Part shown: positions 26,587 through 37,122 of the stretch, in pieces | Layout: each line of letters starts with the position of its first letter | How positions within the stretch are numbered: the first letter of the stretch is position 1 | NCBI GenBank assembly: GCA_019694555.1 | Contig: JAIBBS010000069.1 | Coordinates: 1 to 38,418 of the forward strand | Source: Nannocystaceae bacterium | GTDB taxonomy: Bacteria > Myxococcota_A > Polyangia > Nannocystales > Nannocystaceae | Direction: 5' to 3' | DNA: 38,418 nucleotides | The notes under the pieces: generated by a model | The model's input: only the letters and a program-made list of their open reading frames with translations | Databases searched by the model: none | What the model was told of the DNA's origin: nothing | Translations under genes and position numbers: made by a program

Positions 26587-27390
26587 GTGCTCCTGTTCGC
26601 TCCCGAACCCGACCGGCGCTGGACCGAGCGTTTCCTGCTCGCGACCTCGCCGCTGTGGATCCTCGCGGTCGCGTGGGTGGTCCTCACCGGCACGCTGCGC
26701 GCATGGGACGACGCCGACTACCTCGCGTTCGGCTGCGCCGTCGCGGCGCCGGCGGCGATCGGTCCGCTGCTGGTGCGCAACCGCCCCGACGCCGGCCGAG
26801 CGCCGTGGCAGGGCTACTGGTTCAAGCTCAACCTGTGGGTCGCGATCGTCGTCGCGTTCGGCACCTACTTCGGCACGCACTACTTCTTCGACTACATGGG
26901 CATGCGCTACGCCTTCGGTGCGCGCTGGACCTTCGAGGCGGTCGAGCTGGGCCACAGCGGGCAACGCGTGCCGGTGTTCATGTACCCGCTCACGCACGCG
27001 TACTTCATGACCTACTTCGCGGTGCTGATCGTCGCCGACCGCACCCTGGTCGCGCGCTTGGGCCTCGACCGCGACGACGCGCCGGTGCGCCGCATCGGTC
27101 GCGCCGCGGTGGTGCTGGGCCTGGCGTATGCCATCGCGTTCGCCGAGACCTTCTTCATGGCCACCGACCTGCTGCGCGACCTGTTCGCCTACGGCTCGCG
27201 CCAGCGCATGCTGGCGGTGGGCTCGTTCGGCTACGCGGTCTACTTCGTGATCGGCCTGCCGGTGGTGCGGCGCATCGACGGCGACAGCGGCCGCTGGCCG
27301 CTGCTGCGCGTGGTCGGCAGCGCGCTGGCGACGTGCATGGCGATCCTGATCGCGCTCGAGCTGTGGGCGCAGCTCATCGGCCCGCTGTGA
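26587..27390 (+). CDS. Cycloeucalenol cycloisomerase homologue (cyclopropylsterol isomerase)
   Basis: 267 aa from a GTG, with about seven hydrophobic segments (roughly 16-34, 45-62, 82-100, 134-150, 172-190, 211-228 and 243-262). The order and spacing of motifs follow plant CPI1: ASPLW-like TSPLW (20-24), GYWFK (77-80), TYFGTHYFF (93-101), PLTHAYF (134-140), AYAIAFAET (180-188), GYAVYFVIGLP (215-225), RRID (228-231) and LELWAQLIGP (257-266). CPI1 opens the 9,19-cyclopropane ring of cycloeucalenol in the endoplasmic reticulum during phytosterol synthesis. In a bacterium it implies processing of a cycloartenol-type sterol. The comparison is from memory of the plant protein, so distant function is inferred. 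Its end overlaps the convergent TPR kinase by 17 nt. Confidence 0.82.
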   Translation: MLLFAPEPDRRWTERFLLATSPLWILAVAWVVLTGTLRAWDDADYLAFGCAVAAPAAIGPLLVRNRPDAGRAPWQGYWFKLNLWVAIVVAFGTYFGTHYFFDYMGMRYAFGARWTFEAVELGHSGQRVPVFMYPLTHAYFMTYFAVLIVADRTLVARLGLDRDDAPVRRIGRAAVVLGLAYAIAFAETFFMATDLLRDLFAYGSRQRMLAVGSFGYAVYFVIGLPVVRRIDGDSGRWPLLRVVGSALATCMAILIALELWAQLIGPL

Positions 27391-30217
27391 CGCGGGCGGC
27401 TCGCCCGCGCAGGTGCTGCGACAGCCACGCGCGCAGCCGCGGCTGCAGGTAGTCGGGCCGCGTCAGCTCGGCCAGCGCCGCGGTCGCGTCGCTGATCGCG
27501 TCGTCGGGACTCGCGGCCAGCTGCGCGCGCGCGAGCGCGTATCGGGCCCGCGCGCGCGCGTGGGCGTCGAGCGGACGCATGCCCGCGATGGCTCGGGTCA
27601 GCGGCTCGATCTGGCCGCCGCCCTGCGCGAGCTGGGCCTCGGCCAGCAGCGCCGCGGCCACGGCGTGATCGGGGTGCTCGGCGCCGGGGTCCTCGCGCAG
27701 CACCGCCTCGGCGTCGATCAGCTCGCGCTGCGCCGCCGCGAACTCGCCGCGCTCGAGCGCGACCTCGGCGTGGTGCAGCCGCACCAGCGCCACCAGCGGA
27801 TGCCGCGGACCCAGCGCGCGTTCCAGCCGCACGCGCGCGTCGTCGAGCGTGGTCGCGGCGACATCGAGCTGGCCGCGCTGCAGCGCGATCGACCCCAGCA
27901 CGTCGTCGACGCCGGCGACGTGGGGATGATCGACGCCCAGCATCGTCACCAGCTGAGCACGCGCCGTGCTCGCGGTGGCCTCGGCCTCGTCGTACTCGCC
28001 CTCGAGGACCATCGCGTTGGCGAGGTTGGCCCGCACCATCGCGATGCGTCGGCGGTTGGCCTCGGGCTCGCGCGAGAGGATCGCGAGCGCGCGCTCGAGC
28101 GTGACGCGGGCGTGCCGACCGTCGCGCTGCTCGAGCTGGACGTTGCCGATGTTCATCACGTAGTCGGCGAGGTAGGGGTGCTCGGGCCCGAGCGTGGCCT
28201 CGCCCAGCGCCAGCGCGCGCTCGAACTGCACCAGCGCCTCGTCCCACTTGCCCTGCTGCAGCAGCACCACGCCGAGGTTGTTCACGAACACGCGCAGTCG
28301 CGGATCCTGGTCGCCATAGGCCGCGGTCACGAGCCGCTCGGCGCGGGCATACTGCGTGATGGCTTCGTCGTAGTTGCCGCGCGCGCTGGCGATCGAGCCC
28401 AGGTACGCGGCGAGCGTCGCGGTCAGCCCGCCGTCGGGATCGACGCGCGCGACCGCGGCCTCGGCCCCGGTCGCCAGCGACAGCGCTTCCTCGTGGCGCG
28501 CCTGCGCGATGCCGACGTTCTCGACCAATGCGTTCCACGCCCGCGCGGCCACGAGATCGTGGCGGGACTCCGTGGCCGCGCGAATCGAGGCCCGCAGCGC
28601 GTGCTCGGCCGCGCGCGGGTCGTTCTCCAGCGCCGCGCCGAGCACCAGCTCGGCCTCGGCCACCAGCGGTCGATAGCCCAGCGTGCGCGCGCGGTCGGCC
28701 AGGCGCTCGGCCTGCAGCTTCGCGTCGTCGAAGCGCCCGGCGTCGACCAGCGCCTCCACGCCGCTGAGCGCGGCGCGGATCTCGTCGACCTGTTCGCGCG
28801 TGCGCGGGTCCTCGGGCGGCGGCACCTCGTCGCGCAGCAGCGTCTCGTCGTCGCAGACCGCCACCGGCGTGAGGTTGGCGGTCGCGAGCACGGCCCGCTC
28901 GACCACGCGCACGTCGGCGTTGGCGAGCACGTCGACCAGCGCAGCGACGCCGTCGAGCCGTCGCTCGAGGCAGGCCATGCGCAGATCGAACAGCTCCTGC
29001 GACTGCGTGCGCTCGACCTGGGTCGCGACGCAGCTGCGCTGCCAGCTGCCGCGCCAGTCCGCCAGCTGTTGATCGAGCATGGCCTCGACCGTGCGGCGGC
29101 TGGGCTCGGCATAGGGATGATCGATCGCGGCGAACGCCGCCGCGACCGCGGCCTTGCGCGCGTCGTCCCACACCGCGGCCGCGCGCGGCGGCGGGTTCGT
29201 GCAGGCGTCCGCGGGCGCACGCGTGCGCGACAGGTACAGCCCCGTCGCCGCCGCGAGCACGGCCGCGCCCCCGAGCGCGCCCCAGACCCAGCGGTGCGAT
29301 CGCTGCAGTGCGTCGAGCAGCGCCTGCATCGACGCGAAGCGCTGCTCGGGATCGGGCGCGAGCGCGCGACGCAGCAGCGTGCGCACGCGGCTGGGCACCG
29401 CGGCCTCGGCGGGGAAGCGGATCTCGCCCGCGCGCTTGGCCGCGAGCATCGCCTCGTCGTCGTCGGGGAAGGGCCGCGTCTGGTACAGCGCCTCGAACAG
29501 CGTGACCGCGAAGCTGAACTGATCCGAGCGTGCGTCGGCACGGCGTCCCGCGTGCTGCTCGGGCGCCATGTACGGCGGCGTGCCCATGACCGAGCCACCA
29601 TCGGTGACGTGCAGCGACAACGCCGCATCGCGGGCCCGCGCACGCGTGTCGCCCAGCACGCCGGAGCTCTCCATGCCGGTCTCGGCGCTGGCGCCGAACA
29701 CCGCGATGCCGAAATCGACCACGCGCGCGACGCCATCGCGATCGATGACGACGTTGGCCGGCTTGAAGTCGCGGTGGACGATGCGCGCGCGGTGGGCCGC
29801 GGCCAGACCCGCGCCCGCGCCCGCGAGCACCGCCACGATCTCGCGCCACGACCGGCGGCGCTGCGCGAGCCACTGCGTGAGCGTCTCGCCGCGGATGTAC
29901 TCCATCACGACGAAGACCTCGCCGGCCTGCTCGCCGACCTCGTACACGTGCACGAGGTTGGGATGACTGACCTGCGCGAGCGCCTGCGCCTCGCGCATCA
30001 GTCGCGCCGCGGATCCGCCGGTCGCGTCGGACTTGAGCAGCTTGATCGCGACGCGACGGTGCAGCTTGGGGTCGTACGCGAGGAACACGCGGCCCATGCC
30101 GCCCTCGCCCACCGTGTCGAGCAGGTGGTAGTGACCCACGCGCGGGCCCGAGCCGCGCTCGGTCGTGCCACCGCGCAGCGCGTCGACCCCGACCGCATCG
30201 CTGTCGTGGCGCCCCAC
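27374..30217 (-). CDS. Serine/threonine protein kinase with TPR tail
   Basis: 947 aa from a GTG at 30217. Kinase domain about 30-305: VGEGGMGRV (36-44), K59 (VAIKLL), HRDFKPAN (148-155), DFG (168-170), MGTPPYMAPE with APE at 218-220. All catalytic residues are intact. A single transmembrane helix at about 309-329 is followed by an acidic/alanine region with scattered Cys, then about 9-10 TPR units (for example NNLGVVLLQQGKWDEALVQFERAL and NIGNVQLEQRDGRHARVTLERAL). The layout is shared with the kinase at 6,335-9,136, but that one has HLD in the catalytic loop. The reverse strand shows a very long open frame that is a composition artefact. It lies downstream of icd on the same strand (49 nt gap), so read-through is possible. 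Confidence 0.94.
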   Translation of the reverse strand: MGRHDSDAVGVDALRGGTTERGSGPRVGHYHLLDTVGEGGMGRVFLAYDPKLHRRVAIKLLKSDATGGSAARLMREAQALAQVSHPNLVHVYEVGEQAGEVFVVMEYIRGETLTQWLAQRRRSWREIVAVLAGAGAGLAAAHRARIVHRDFKPANVVIDRDGVARVVDFGIAVFGASAETGMESSGVLGDTRARARDAALSLHVTDGGSVMGTPPYMAPEQHAGRRADARSDQFSFAVTLFEALYQTRPFPDDDEAMLAAKRAGEIRFPAEAAVPSRVRTLLRRALAPDPEQRFASMQALLDALQRSHRWVWGALGGAAVLAAATGLYLSRTRAPADACTNPPPRAAAVWDDARKAAVAAAFAAIDHPYAEPSRRTVEAMLDQQLADWRGSWQRSCVATQVERTQSQELFDLRMACLERRLDGVAALVDVLANADVRVVERAVLATANLTPVAVCDDETLLRDEVPPPEDPRTREQVDEIRAALSGVEALVDAGRFDDAKLQAERLADRARTLGYRPLVAEAELVLGAALENDPRAAEHALRASIRAATESRHDLVAARAWNALVENVGIAQARHEEALSLATGAEAAVARVDPDGGLTATLAAYLGSIASARGNYDEAITQYARAERLVTAAYGDQDPRLRVFVNNLGVVLLQQGKWDEALVQFERALALGEATLGPEHPYLADYVMNIGNVQLEQRDGRHARVTLERALAILSREPEANRRRIAMVRANLANAMVLEGEYDEAEATASTARAQLVTMLGVDHPHVAGVDDVLGSIALQRGQLDVAATTLDDARVRLERALGPRHPLVALVRLHHAEVALERGEFAAAQRELIDAEAVLREDPGAEHPDHAVAAALLAEAQLAQGGGQIEPLTRAIAGMRPLDAHARARARYALARAQLAASPDDAISDATAALAELTRPDYLQPRLRAWLSQHLRGRAARVTAGR

Positions 30218-30266
30218 CCGACGGACAGCATGCCCGAGGGCGGGGCGGGCGTCAGCGGGGGGGAAT

Positions 30267-31493
<1,227 letters not shown>

Positions 31494-31562
31494 GGGGGAG
31501 TCTCCTTCGGTGGCCCGGCGGCGGGCGCGGGTGCTGGCCGCGACGATGGCGGCGAGAACCGC

Positions 31563-31568
31563 GGTATA
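31563..31568 (-). promoter_or_regulatory. Candidate -10 box for icd
   Basis: On the minus strand 31568-31563 reads TATACC within the palindrome GGTATACC, the only AT-leaning word in the divergent region. Transcription would begin near 31,556, leaving a leader of about 60 nt. No matching -35 is visible. Confidence 0.25.
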
Positions 31569-31675
31569 CCAAGCGGACGCGGCGGCGGGCACCGCGTCCG
31601 GGGCCGAAAAGCGCGACCGGCCGACGCGCGGCAGCACACGCCCAAACGCGCCCCGAGTTGTCGCAAGCTCTTGGG

Positions 31676-33100
31676 ATGGACGGACGGCAGGGCAACCGCG
31701 CAAAATTGGGGCAGTGCTGGGCGCTCGCGGCGTGCACGCTGGCCGCCTGCGGTGGCGGCGGGCCCTCGGGCAGCGGCGACGCCGCGGATGGCGAGAGCGG
31801 CATCTCGGCGACGGCGTCGATGACGACCGCGGGCTCGCAGACCGACGGCACCACCGCGGGCAGCGCGAGCGCCAGCGCGAGCGCGAGTGCCAGCGCCTCG
31901 GCGAGCGCGGGGAGCAGCGACACGACCGCGGGCACGACCACCGCCGCCGACAGCGGTGAGGACCCGAAGTTCGACGTCGGCGGCAACCGCAGCGACGTGC
32001 CGCACTCGTGCGGCGACGGCAAGGGCGGCGGCACCGACTTCTCGTACATCTGGGTCGCCGACAGCGGACAGAACGCGGTGTCGAAGATCAACACCCAGAC
32101 GATGATCGAAGAGGGCCGCTACCTGGTGCACCCGGGCAACGGCAACCCCTCGCGCACGTCGGTGAGCCTGTCGGGCGACGTCGCGATCGCCAACCGCAAC
32201 GGTGGCGTGACCAAGGTCTACGCGAAGCCCGAGGACTGCGTCGACGACAACGGCATGCCCGGGATCCAGACCTCGTCGGGCGGCGGCGACGTGCTGGCGT
32301 GGGACGTCGAGGAATGCGTCGCGTGGTACGTGCCCATGGCCTACACGACCCAGCGACCGGTCGCGTGGTCACCGGGCGTCTTCGACGAGCCCAGCTGCTC
32401 GTACTCGCAGGAGAAGGTGTGGACCACCGGGGCGCAGAGCGGCGTCAGCGGCACGGTCGTGACGACCGTGATCGACGGCGACAGCGGCGTGATCGAGCAG
32501 GAGATCCCGATGCCGGAGATCCAGATCGGGTACTTCGGCCCCTACGGCGCCGCATTCGATCCCAACGGTGACTACTGGTTCGTGGACTCGGGCAACGACG
32601 GCGCGACGCAGGAGCTCGTGCGCGTCGACCACGTCGCGTTCACCTACGACATCTGGACCACGCCCGCGATCTCGCCGTACGGCTTCACCGTCGACACGCT
32701 GGGTCGGCCGTGGATCGCCGGCTATGCCGGCGGCGTCGCGCGCTTCGATCCCGCGACCGAGACCTTCGACACCAACGCCGCGATCACGGGCCTGGGCATC
32801 CAGGAGGACGCCAACGGCCTGATGTGGATGGCCCACTATCCCTGGGACTGGGAGGGCGTGTACGCGATCGATCGCGACACGATGCAGCTGGTCGACATGG
32901 TCGCGCTGCCGTCGAACCTCGCCAAGGGCGTGAGCATCGACTTCTTCGGCTACGTCTGGGTCGTCGACCAGGGCACCTCGGCGTTCCGCGTCGACCCCGA
33001 CACCCACGACTTCGACGAGTTCACCGGCCTGACCAGCCCGTACACGTACAGCGACATGACGGGTTGGGGACTCAAGAACGTGACCAACCCCGAGGGTTGA
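31676..33100 (+). CDS. Beta-propeller lipoprotein (virginiamycin-B-lyase/NHL-like)
   Basis: 474 aa from the ATG at 31676; a TTG six codons upstream is also in frame. The signal [10 protein letters not shown] gives lipobox Cys25. A low-complexity linker of Gly/Ser/Thr/Ala with eight Ser-Ala pairs (63-78) leads to a propeller of repeated strands: [62 protein letters not shown] and [16 protein letters not shown]. This W-x-A/V-D and Arg/Asp rhythm is that of Vgb-like streptogramin lyases and NHL proteins, but the Vgb catalytic residues cannot be confirmed. It is likely a surface protein. Its stop is 12 nt from that of the convergent double-psi-barrel lipoprotein. Confidence 0.85.
   Translation: MDGRQGNRAKLGQCWALAACTLAACGGGGPSGSGDAADGESGISATASMTTAGSQTDGTTAGSASASASASASASASAGSSDTTAGTTTAADSGEDPKFDVGGNRSDVPHSCGDGKGGGTDFSYIWVADSGQNAVSKINTQTMIEEGRYLVHPGNGNPSRTSVSLSGDVAIANRNGGVTKVYAKPEDCVDDNGMPGIQTSSGGGDVLAWDVEECVAWYVPMAYTTQRPVAWSPGVFDEPSCSYSQEKVWTTGAQSGVSGTVVTTVIDGDSGVIEQEIPMPEIQIGYFGPYGAAFDPNGDYWFVDSGNDGATQELVRVDHVAFTYDIWTTPAISPYGFTVDTLGRPWIAGYAGGVARFDPATETFDTNAAITGLGIQEDANGLMWMAHYPWDWEGVYAIDRDTMQLVDMVALPSNLAKGVSIDFFGYVWVVDQGTSAFRVDPDTHDFDEFTGLTSPYTYSDMTGWGLKNVTNPEG
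31862..31909 (+). repeat. Ser-Ala dipeptide tract
   Basis: Eight consecutive Ser-Ala codon pairs (AGC/AGT/TCG with GCG/GCC) in the linker after the lipobox of the propeller lipoprotein. Mixed codons argue against very recent slippage. Such tracts serve as flexible spacers. Confidence 0.8.
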
Positions 33101-33112
33101 TCGCGGGCGCGA

Positions 33113-33940
33113 TCACACCGGGCCCAGCGGCTCGTCCGCGCCGACGGCCTCGACCACGACCAGCTGCTGATCGCAGCCGCCGTACTCGTTGCCGTCGAAC
33201 AGATACACCATCGCGTCGTGGCTCATGTCGAGCACCGGCGTGCCGCAATCCATCTCGACGCCGCAGTTGGGGCCGCGATCGAGCGTGACCAGGACGACCT
33301 GGTTGCCGTTGGCGCAGTTGGTCACGCGCACGCGGCCGCCACAGCCGAAGCGATCGGCGTCCGCGGCGAACCACTGCAGGCCGGCCTCGCACTCGGGTCC
33401 GCTCTGACCGTCGTCGCACAGACCCTGCGAGCCGCAAGCGAACTCGCAGTTGTCGCTGGGGTCCTGCACGAGCTCGCCGCCCTCGTCGTAGTAGCAGCCG
33501 AACCAGCTGGTCGAGAACAGGTTGTTGCGCGGCACCTCGGTGCTGGTGTTGCCCGAGGGTCCGTCGCAGCGCGACGGCGGAATCGGATCCTCGCCGACGA
33601 CGCCGGCGCAGACGTCGGTGCCTCCGCCGCTCGAGTCGCCTGCGCCGGTGCTCGCGTCGGTGCTCGCCGCGGTGGTGCCCTCACTGCCCGCGGTGGTGCT
33701 CGCGGTGGTGCTCGCAGTCGTGCTCGCCGTGGTCGTCGCGGTGGTGCTGGCGCTGCTGCCACCGCCGCTCGAGCCACCGCCGTCGCTGGTGCCGTCGCTG
33801 CCGCCGTCGCTGCCCGCGGTGGTCGAGGCCGTGAACGCGACGGTGCCGCCACCGCGACCGTCGTCGCCGCCGCAGCCCAGCACCAAGGCGGCAGCGACGA
33901 TGCTCGAGGACCCACGGACGCGGTGACGGGGCGCGGTCAT
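33113..33940 (-). CDS. Lipoprotein with RlpA/expansin-like double-psi beta-barrel
   Basis: 275 aa. The signal IVAAALVLGC puts the lipobox Cys at 23. Residues 30-108 are a Ser/Thr/Gly/Ala linker containing a run of ASTT repeats. The mature domain (about 110-275) is Cys-rich: NNLFSTSWFGCYYDEGG, CGSQGLCDDGQSGPEC, FGCGGRVRVTNCANGNQVVLVTLDRGPNC and LDMSHDAMVYLF. The blocks G-x-R-V-x-V-T-N...V-x-D-R-G-P and L-D-M-S-x-x-A are those of RlpA/expansin/barwin double-psi barrels, which bind or cleave glycans such as denuded peptidoglycan or cellulose. The expansin/RlpA catalytic Asp may correspond to D in DRGP or LDMS. Divergent from the VWA lipoprotein. Confidence 0.82.
   Translation of the reverse strand: MTAPRHRVRGSSSIVAAALVLGCGGDDGRGGGTVAFTASTTAGSDGGSDGTSDGGGSSGGGSSASTTATTTASTTASTTASTTAGSEGTTAASTDASTGAGDSSGGGTDVCAGVVGEDPIPPSRCDGPSGNTSTEVPRNNLFSTSWFGCYYDEGGELVQDPSDNCEFACGSQGLCDDGQSGPECEAGLQWFAADADRFGCGGRVRVTNCANGNQVVLVTLDRGPNCGVEMDCGTPVLDMSHDAMVYLFDGNEYGGCDQQLVVVEAVGADEPLGPV
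33693..33752 (-). repeat. Five 12-nt repeats in the linker of the double-psi-barrel lipoprotein
   Basis: The plus-strand unit GTGGTGCTCGCG recurs at 33693, 33705, 33717, 33729 and 33741 with one or two changes each. It encodes the (ASTT)n-type linker on the minus strand. Likely made by tandem duplication or slippage, so its copy number may vary between strains. Confidence 0.75.
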
Positions 33941-34061
33941 GCCCCACCGTACGGCGCGCCGGGCGGGCCGTAAACGCCGGCCGCTCCGGCGCTACGCGAT
34001 CCCGACGAGGACGCGCGCGGCAGCGCGCCGGCCGTGCGACGATGGTGGCCGGAGCCACGTC

Positions 34062-35315
34062 ATGCGCACACTCGCAGGATCCATGATCGCTGCCCTGGTC
34101 GCGACCGGCTGCGGCGACGAGGGCGGCCGCACCGGCGCCAGCGGCAGCGCGTCGATCGGCTCGGTCTCGATCGGATCGATCTCGGCCTCCGCGACCGATG
34201 GCGGCAGCGGCAGCGCCGGCACCGGCGGCAGCGCCGACGGCAGCGACAGCGCGAGCGGTGGCACCACGCCCTGCGCCAGCGACGACGAGTGCCCGCCGGG
34301 CCAGCGCTGTGCGCCGGTCTCGGGCGTGTGCCTGCCCCCCGACGCGTGCATGCTGCCCGGCGACTGCGAGGGCGGCTTCATGTGCGAAGACGGCCAGTGC
34401 ACCATCGGTGGCTGCGGCGGCTTCCAGTTCGCGCTCGACAACGTGCCGCCCAACGTGCTCATCCTGCTCGATCGCAGCGGCAGCATGGACGGCGACGTGC
34501 CCGGCACCTCCGACAACCGCTGGGAGGTCGCGGTCTCGGTCGTCGATTCGGTCACGACCACGTTCGACGCGACGGTGCGCTTCGGCCTCGCGACCTATTC
34601 CTCGTGCGTGCCACCGGGCTGCTCCGCCGGCACGATCGTGGTGCCGATCCTGCCCAACAACGCCGGCAACATCCAGACCTTCCTCGACACCACCGCCGGC
34701 ATCGGCAGCTTCGACGGACAGGCGGTCGGCGGCGACGGCCGCGTGCACTACCTGTGCGACAGCGGCAACCCCGAGACCAGCACCGGCGTCGCGCTGCAGG
34801 ATCTCGTCGGTGAAGCGTCGCTGCAGGACGCCGAGCGCAAGAACGCGGTGCTGCTCATCACCGACGGCGGCGAGAGCAGCGACTGCACCGACTTCGTCAA
34901 CGGCCCCGGCGGCGCGGCGATGCTGTACGGCCAGGCCATCCCGGTGCTCACGTTCGCGGTCGGCTTCGGCGACGCCGTCAGCGATCAGCTCGAACAGATC
35001 GCGATCGCCGGCGGCACCGAGCACGGCTTGCTGGCCAACGATCCCGCGAGCCTGCAGATGGCGCTCGAGGGCGCGCTGCAGACCGTCGCGTCGTGCACCT
35101 TCACGCTCGATCAGGTGCCCGAGGACCCGTCGCAGATCTACGTGTTCTTCGATCTCGATCCCGCGGGCGTGCCCAACGACCCGGTCGACGGCTGGACCTA
35201 CGACCCCGCGACCAACTCGGTGACGTTCCACGGCGCCTCGTGCGACGCGATCAAGGCCGGCAGCGTGGTCGACGTCGACATCGTCTACGGCTGCAACATG
35301 CCGCCGGCGGGCTGA
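34062..35315 (+). CDS. Lipoprotein with Cys-rich region and von Willebrand factor A domain
   Basis: 417 aa from the ATG at 34062 (GGAG 7 nt upstream). The signal MIAALVATGC gives lipobox Cys17. A Gly/Ser/Ile linker (20-69) leads to a nine-Cys block at 71-118 (ASDDECPPGQRC, CMLPGDCEGGFMC), the disulfide-rich repeat frequent in myxobacterial surface proteins. A VWA domain starts at about 131: VLILLDRSGSMDG has the MIDAS D-x-S-x-S at 137-141, and LLITDGG holds the later MIDAS Asp. VWA domains bind protein ligands through a metal. The C-terminal 80 residues (FTLDQVPEDPSQIYVFFDLDP) form a further beta domain. Probably an adhesin or substrate-binding surface protein; partner unknown. Confidence 0.88.
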   Translation: MRTLAGSMIAALVATGCGDEGGRTGASGSASIGSVSIGSISASATDGGSGSAGTGGSADGSDSASGGTTPCASDDECPPGQRCAPVSGVCLPPDACMLPGDCEGGFMCEDGQCTIGGCGGFQFALDNVPPNVLILLDRSGSMDGDVPGTSDNRWEVAVSVVDSVTTTFDATVRFGLATYSSCVPPGCSAGTIVVPILPNNAGNIQTFLDTTAGIGSFDGQAVGGDGRVHYLCDSGNPETSTGVALQDLVGEASLQDAERKNAVLLITDGGESSDCTDFVNGPGGAAMLYGQAIPVLTFAVGFGDAVSDQLEQIAIAGGTEHGLLANDPASLQMALEGALQTVASCTFTLDQVPEDPSQIYVFFDLDPAGVPNDPVDGWTYDPATNSVTFHGASCDAIKAGSVVDVDIVYGCNMPPAG

Positions 35316-35380
35316 CGCACGAATCTCGCGGCAGGGGTGAGGCATCCGCGGCCGTCGATCCGTCGTGGGTCGAGCAAGCG

Positions 35381-37102
35381 ATGCCCGACCCCACTCGCCC
35401 CCTCGCCCACCCCCGTTGCTGGCTCGTTCCGTTGTCGCTCGCGCTCGCGTGCGACCGCGCGCCCGCAGACAAACCCGCCGTCGCAGCCGCGGGCACTGCG
35501 ACCGCCCCGGGCAAGGCCGGCGCGACGCCGCCCAGTGCCCCGGTGCGCAAGGCCGTGCAGGTCGCCGCGGGCATGGGCAGCAGCTGCGCGCGCATGGACG
35601 ACGGCAGCGTGCGCTGCTGGGGCCGCAACGACTACGGCGAGCTCGGCAACGGTGCGATGTCGCCGACCGACGCCGCGACGCCGGTGGTGGTCGCCGGCGT
35701 GAGCGGCTCGAGCTGGATCGGCATGGGCGGCGACCCGGGCGATCAAGGCGATCTGGCGTGCAGCATCGCCGCCGACGGCGGCGTGACCTGCTGGGGCTAC
35801 ACGCGGCTGTTGCCGGTCGAGGGCGCGAACCCGGGCACGCCGACCGCGATCCCGGCGCTGCGCGGCGCGAAGGAGATCGCGTTCGGTGGCGGCACGCTCT
35901 ACGCCGCGATGGCGGACGGCACCGTCGTGGGTTGGGGCAACACCACCTTCAACGCGCTGGGCGATGGCGACACCAGCGGCAACGACAAGGGTCCGACGAC
36001 GATCCCGGGCATCCGCGGTGCCACGCACGTCGCGGGCGGCCAGAACCACGGCTGCGCGGTGGTGACCGGCGGCAAGGTCTTGTGCTGGGGCTACGTCGGC
36101 ACGCAGCAGGCGGCGAAGGAGGTCCCGGGGCTCTCGGGCGTGACCGCGATCGCAGCGACCGCGGGCAGCTCGCAGACCTGTGCGATCGATGGCAGCGGCG
36201 CGGTGCAGTGTTGGGACGAGGACATGGGCACCGCCGCGTTGCCCGGCCTCGGCGACGCCGTCGCGCTGTCCGCCCGCTCGCACTGGTGCGCGCGCCGCAA
36301 GGGCGGCGCGCTGTCGTGCTGGGGCGCCAACGACCGCGGACAGCTCGGGCTGGGCAAGCCCAGCGACGGCGCGAGCGAGCCCACGGCCGTCACCGCTGCG
36401 ACCGCGGTCGTCGACGTGTCGGTGGGATCGCGCTCGACCTGCATCGCCCACGAGGACGGCCACGCGAGCTGCTTCGGCTACAACCAGCGCGGGCAGCTCG
36501 GCGACGGCACGCTGATGGATCGCGCGGGCGTGACGACGGTGGTCGAGCTGCAGGCCGCGACACCGCCGGCGCCGTCGGACGGCCGCGCGCAGACGCAGGA
36601 GGCGAGCGTGGCGATGGACTGGGCCGGCCTGCCGGCCGCGTGCACGCGACCCGATGCGCTGACCGTGGTCGATCCGCGCTTCGAGGGCGAGTACTCCGTG
36701 CGCAGCGCCTACGCCTCGCTGCAGTTCGAGGGCAAGACCCTCGCGCTGGCGCTGGCCAACTACGCGATGGATCCCGCGCGCACCGGCGAGGCACCGCGCG
36801 GCGGCCAGCTGCAGATCGCGGTGCGGCTGGGCAACGTCGATCTGCAGCACGATCGCACGCCGCTGCCGATCGACCTCGGGGTCTACTCGCTCGACACCAC
36901 GCAGGCGCGGCTGGCGTGGCCGACGCTGACCGATCGCGCCGGCGGCGTGTCGATCGGCGTGCTCACGCTGGCGGGCGCCAAGGCCGGTACGGTCGAGCTC
37001 ACACACCTCGACGCGCAGTGGGTCTGCGGCACGTTGGCCCTGGGTGACGGCACGCGCAAGGTCGAAGGACCCTTTGCGGCGCGCATCACCGCCGGCCGCT
37101 GA
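35381..37102 (+). CDS. RCC1-repeat (regulator of chromosome condensation-like) lipoprotein
   Basis: 573 aa from the ATG at 35381. The N-terminal hydrophobic stretch WLVPLSLALAC suggests a lipoprotein, though the lipobox (ALAC, Cys24) is imperfect. Residues about 55-410 hold around seven RCC1-type blades: SVRCWGRNDYGELGNG, VTCWGYTRLL, VVGWGNTTFNALGDG, VLCWGYVGTQ, VQCWDEDMG, LSCWGANDRGQLGLG and ASCFGYNQRGQLGDG. Cys before Trp and a second Cys per blade suggest disulfide staples, typical of exported bacterial RCC1 proteins. The last 160 residues form a separate beta-rich domain. RCC1 propellers are protein-interaction scaffolds; the ligand is unknown. It follows the VWA gene by 65 nt on the same strand. 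Confidence 0.86.
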   Translation: MPDPTRPLAHPRCWLVPLSLALACDRAPADKPAVAAAGTATAPGKAGATPPSAPVRKAVQVAAGMGSSCARMDDGSVRCWGRNDYGELGNGAMSPTDAATPVVVAGVSGSSWIGMGGDPGDQGDLACSIAADGGVTCWGYTRLLPVEGANPGTPTAIPALRGAKEIAFGGGTLYAAMADGTVVGWGNTTFNALGDGDTSGNDKGPTTIPGIRGATHVAGGQNHGCAVVTGGKVLCWGYVGTQQAAKEVPGLSGVTAIAATAGSSQTCAIDGSGAVQCWDEDMGTAALPGLGDAVALSARSHWCARRKGGALSCWGANDRGQLGLGKPSDGASEPTAVTAATAVVDVSVGSRSTCIAHEDGHASCFGYNQRGQLGDGTLMDRAGVTTVVELQAATPPAPSDGRAQTQEASVAMDWAGLPAACTRPDALTVVDPRFEGEYSVRSAYASLQFEGKTLALALANYAMDPARTGEAPRGGQLQIAVRLGNVDLQHDRTPLPIDLGVYSLDTTQARLAWPTLTDRAGGVSIGVLTLAGAKAGTVELTHLDAQWVCGTLALGDGTRKVEGPFAARITAGR

Positions 37103-37122
37103 CGCCGGGCCGGCGCGGTGCG

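Noticed and set aside
31676..33100. Assignment as a true virginiamycin B lyase
   Set aside because: Propeller rhythm fits, but catalytic residues could not be confirmed and the protein is a lipoprotein with a long linker.
33693..33752. 12-nt repeats as a regulatory iteron array
   Set aside because: They lie inside the coding linker of a lipoprotein and encode ASTT-type repeats.
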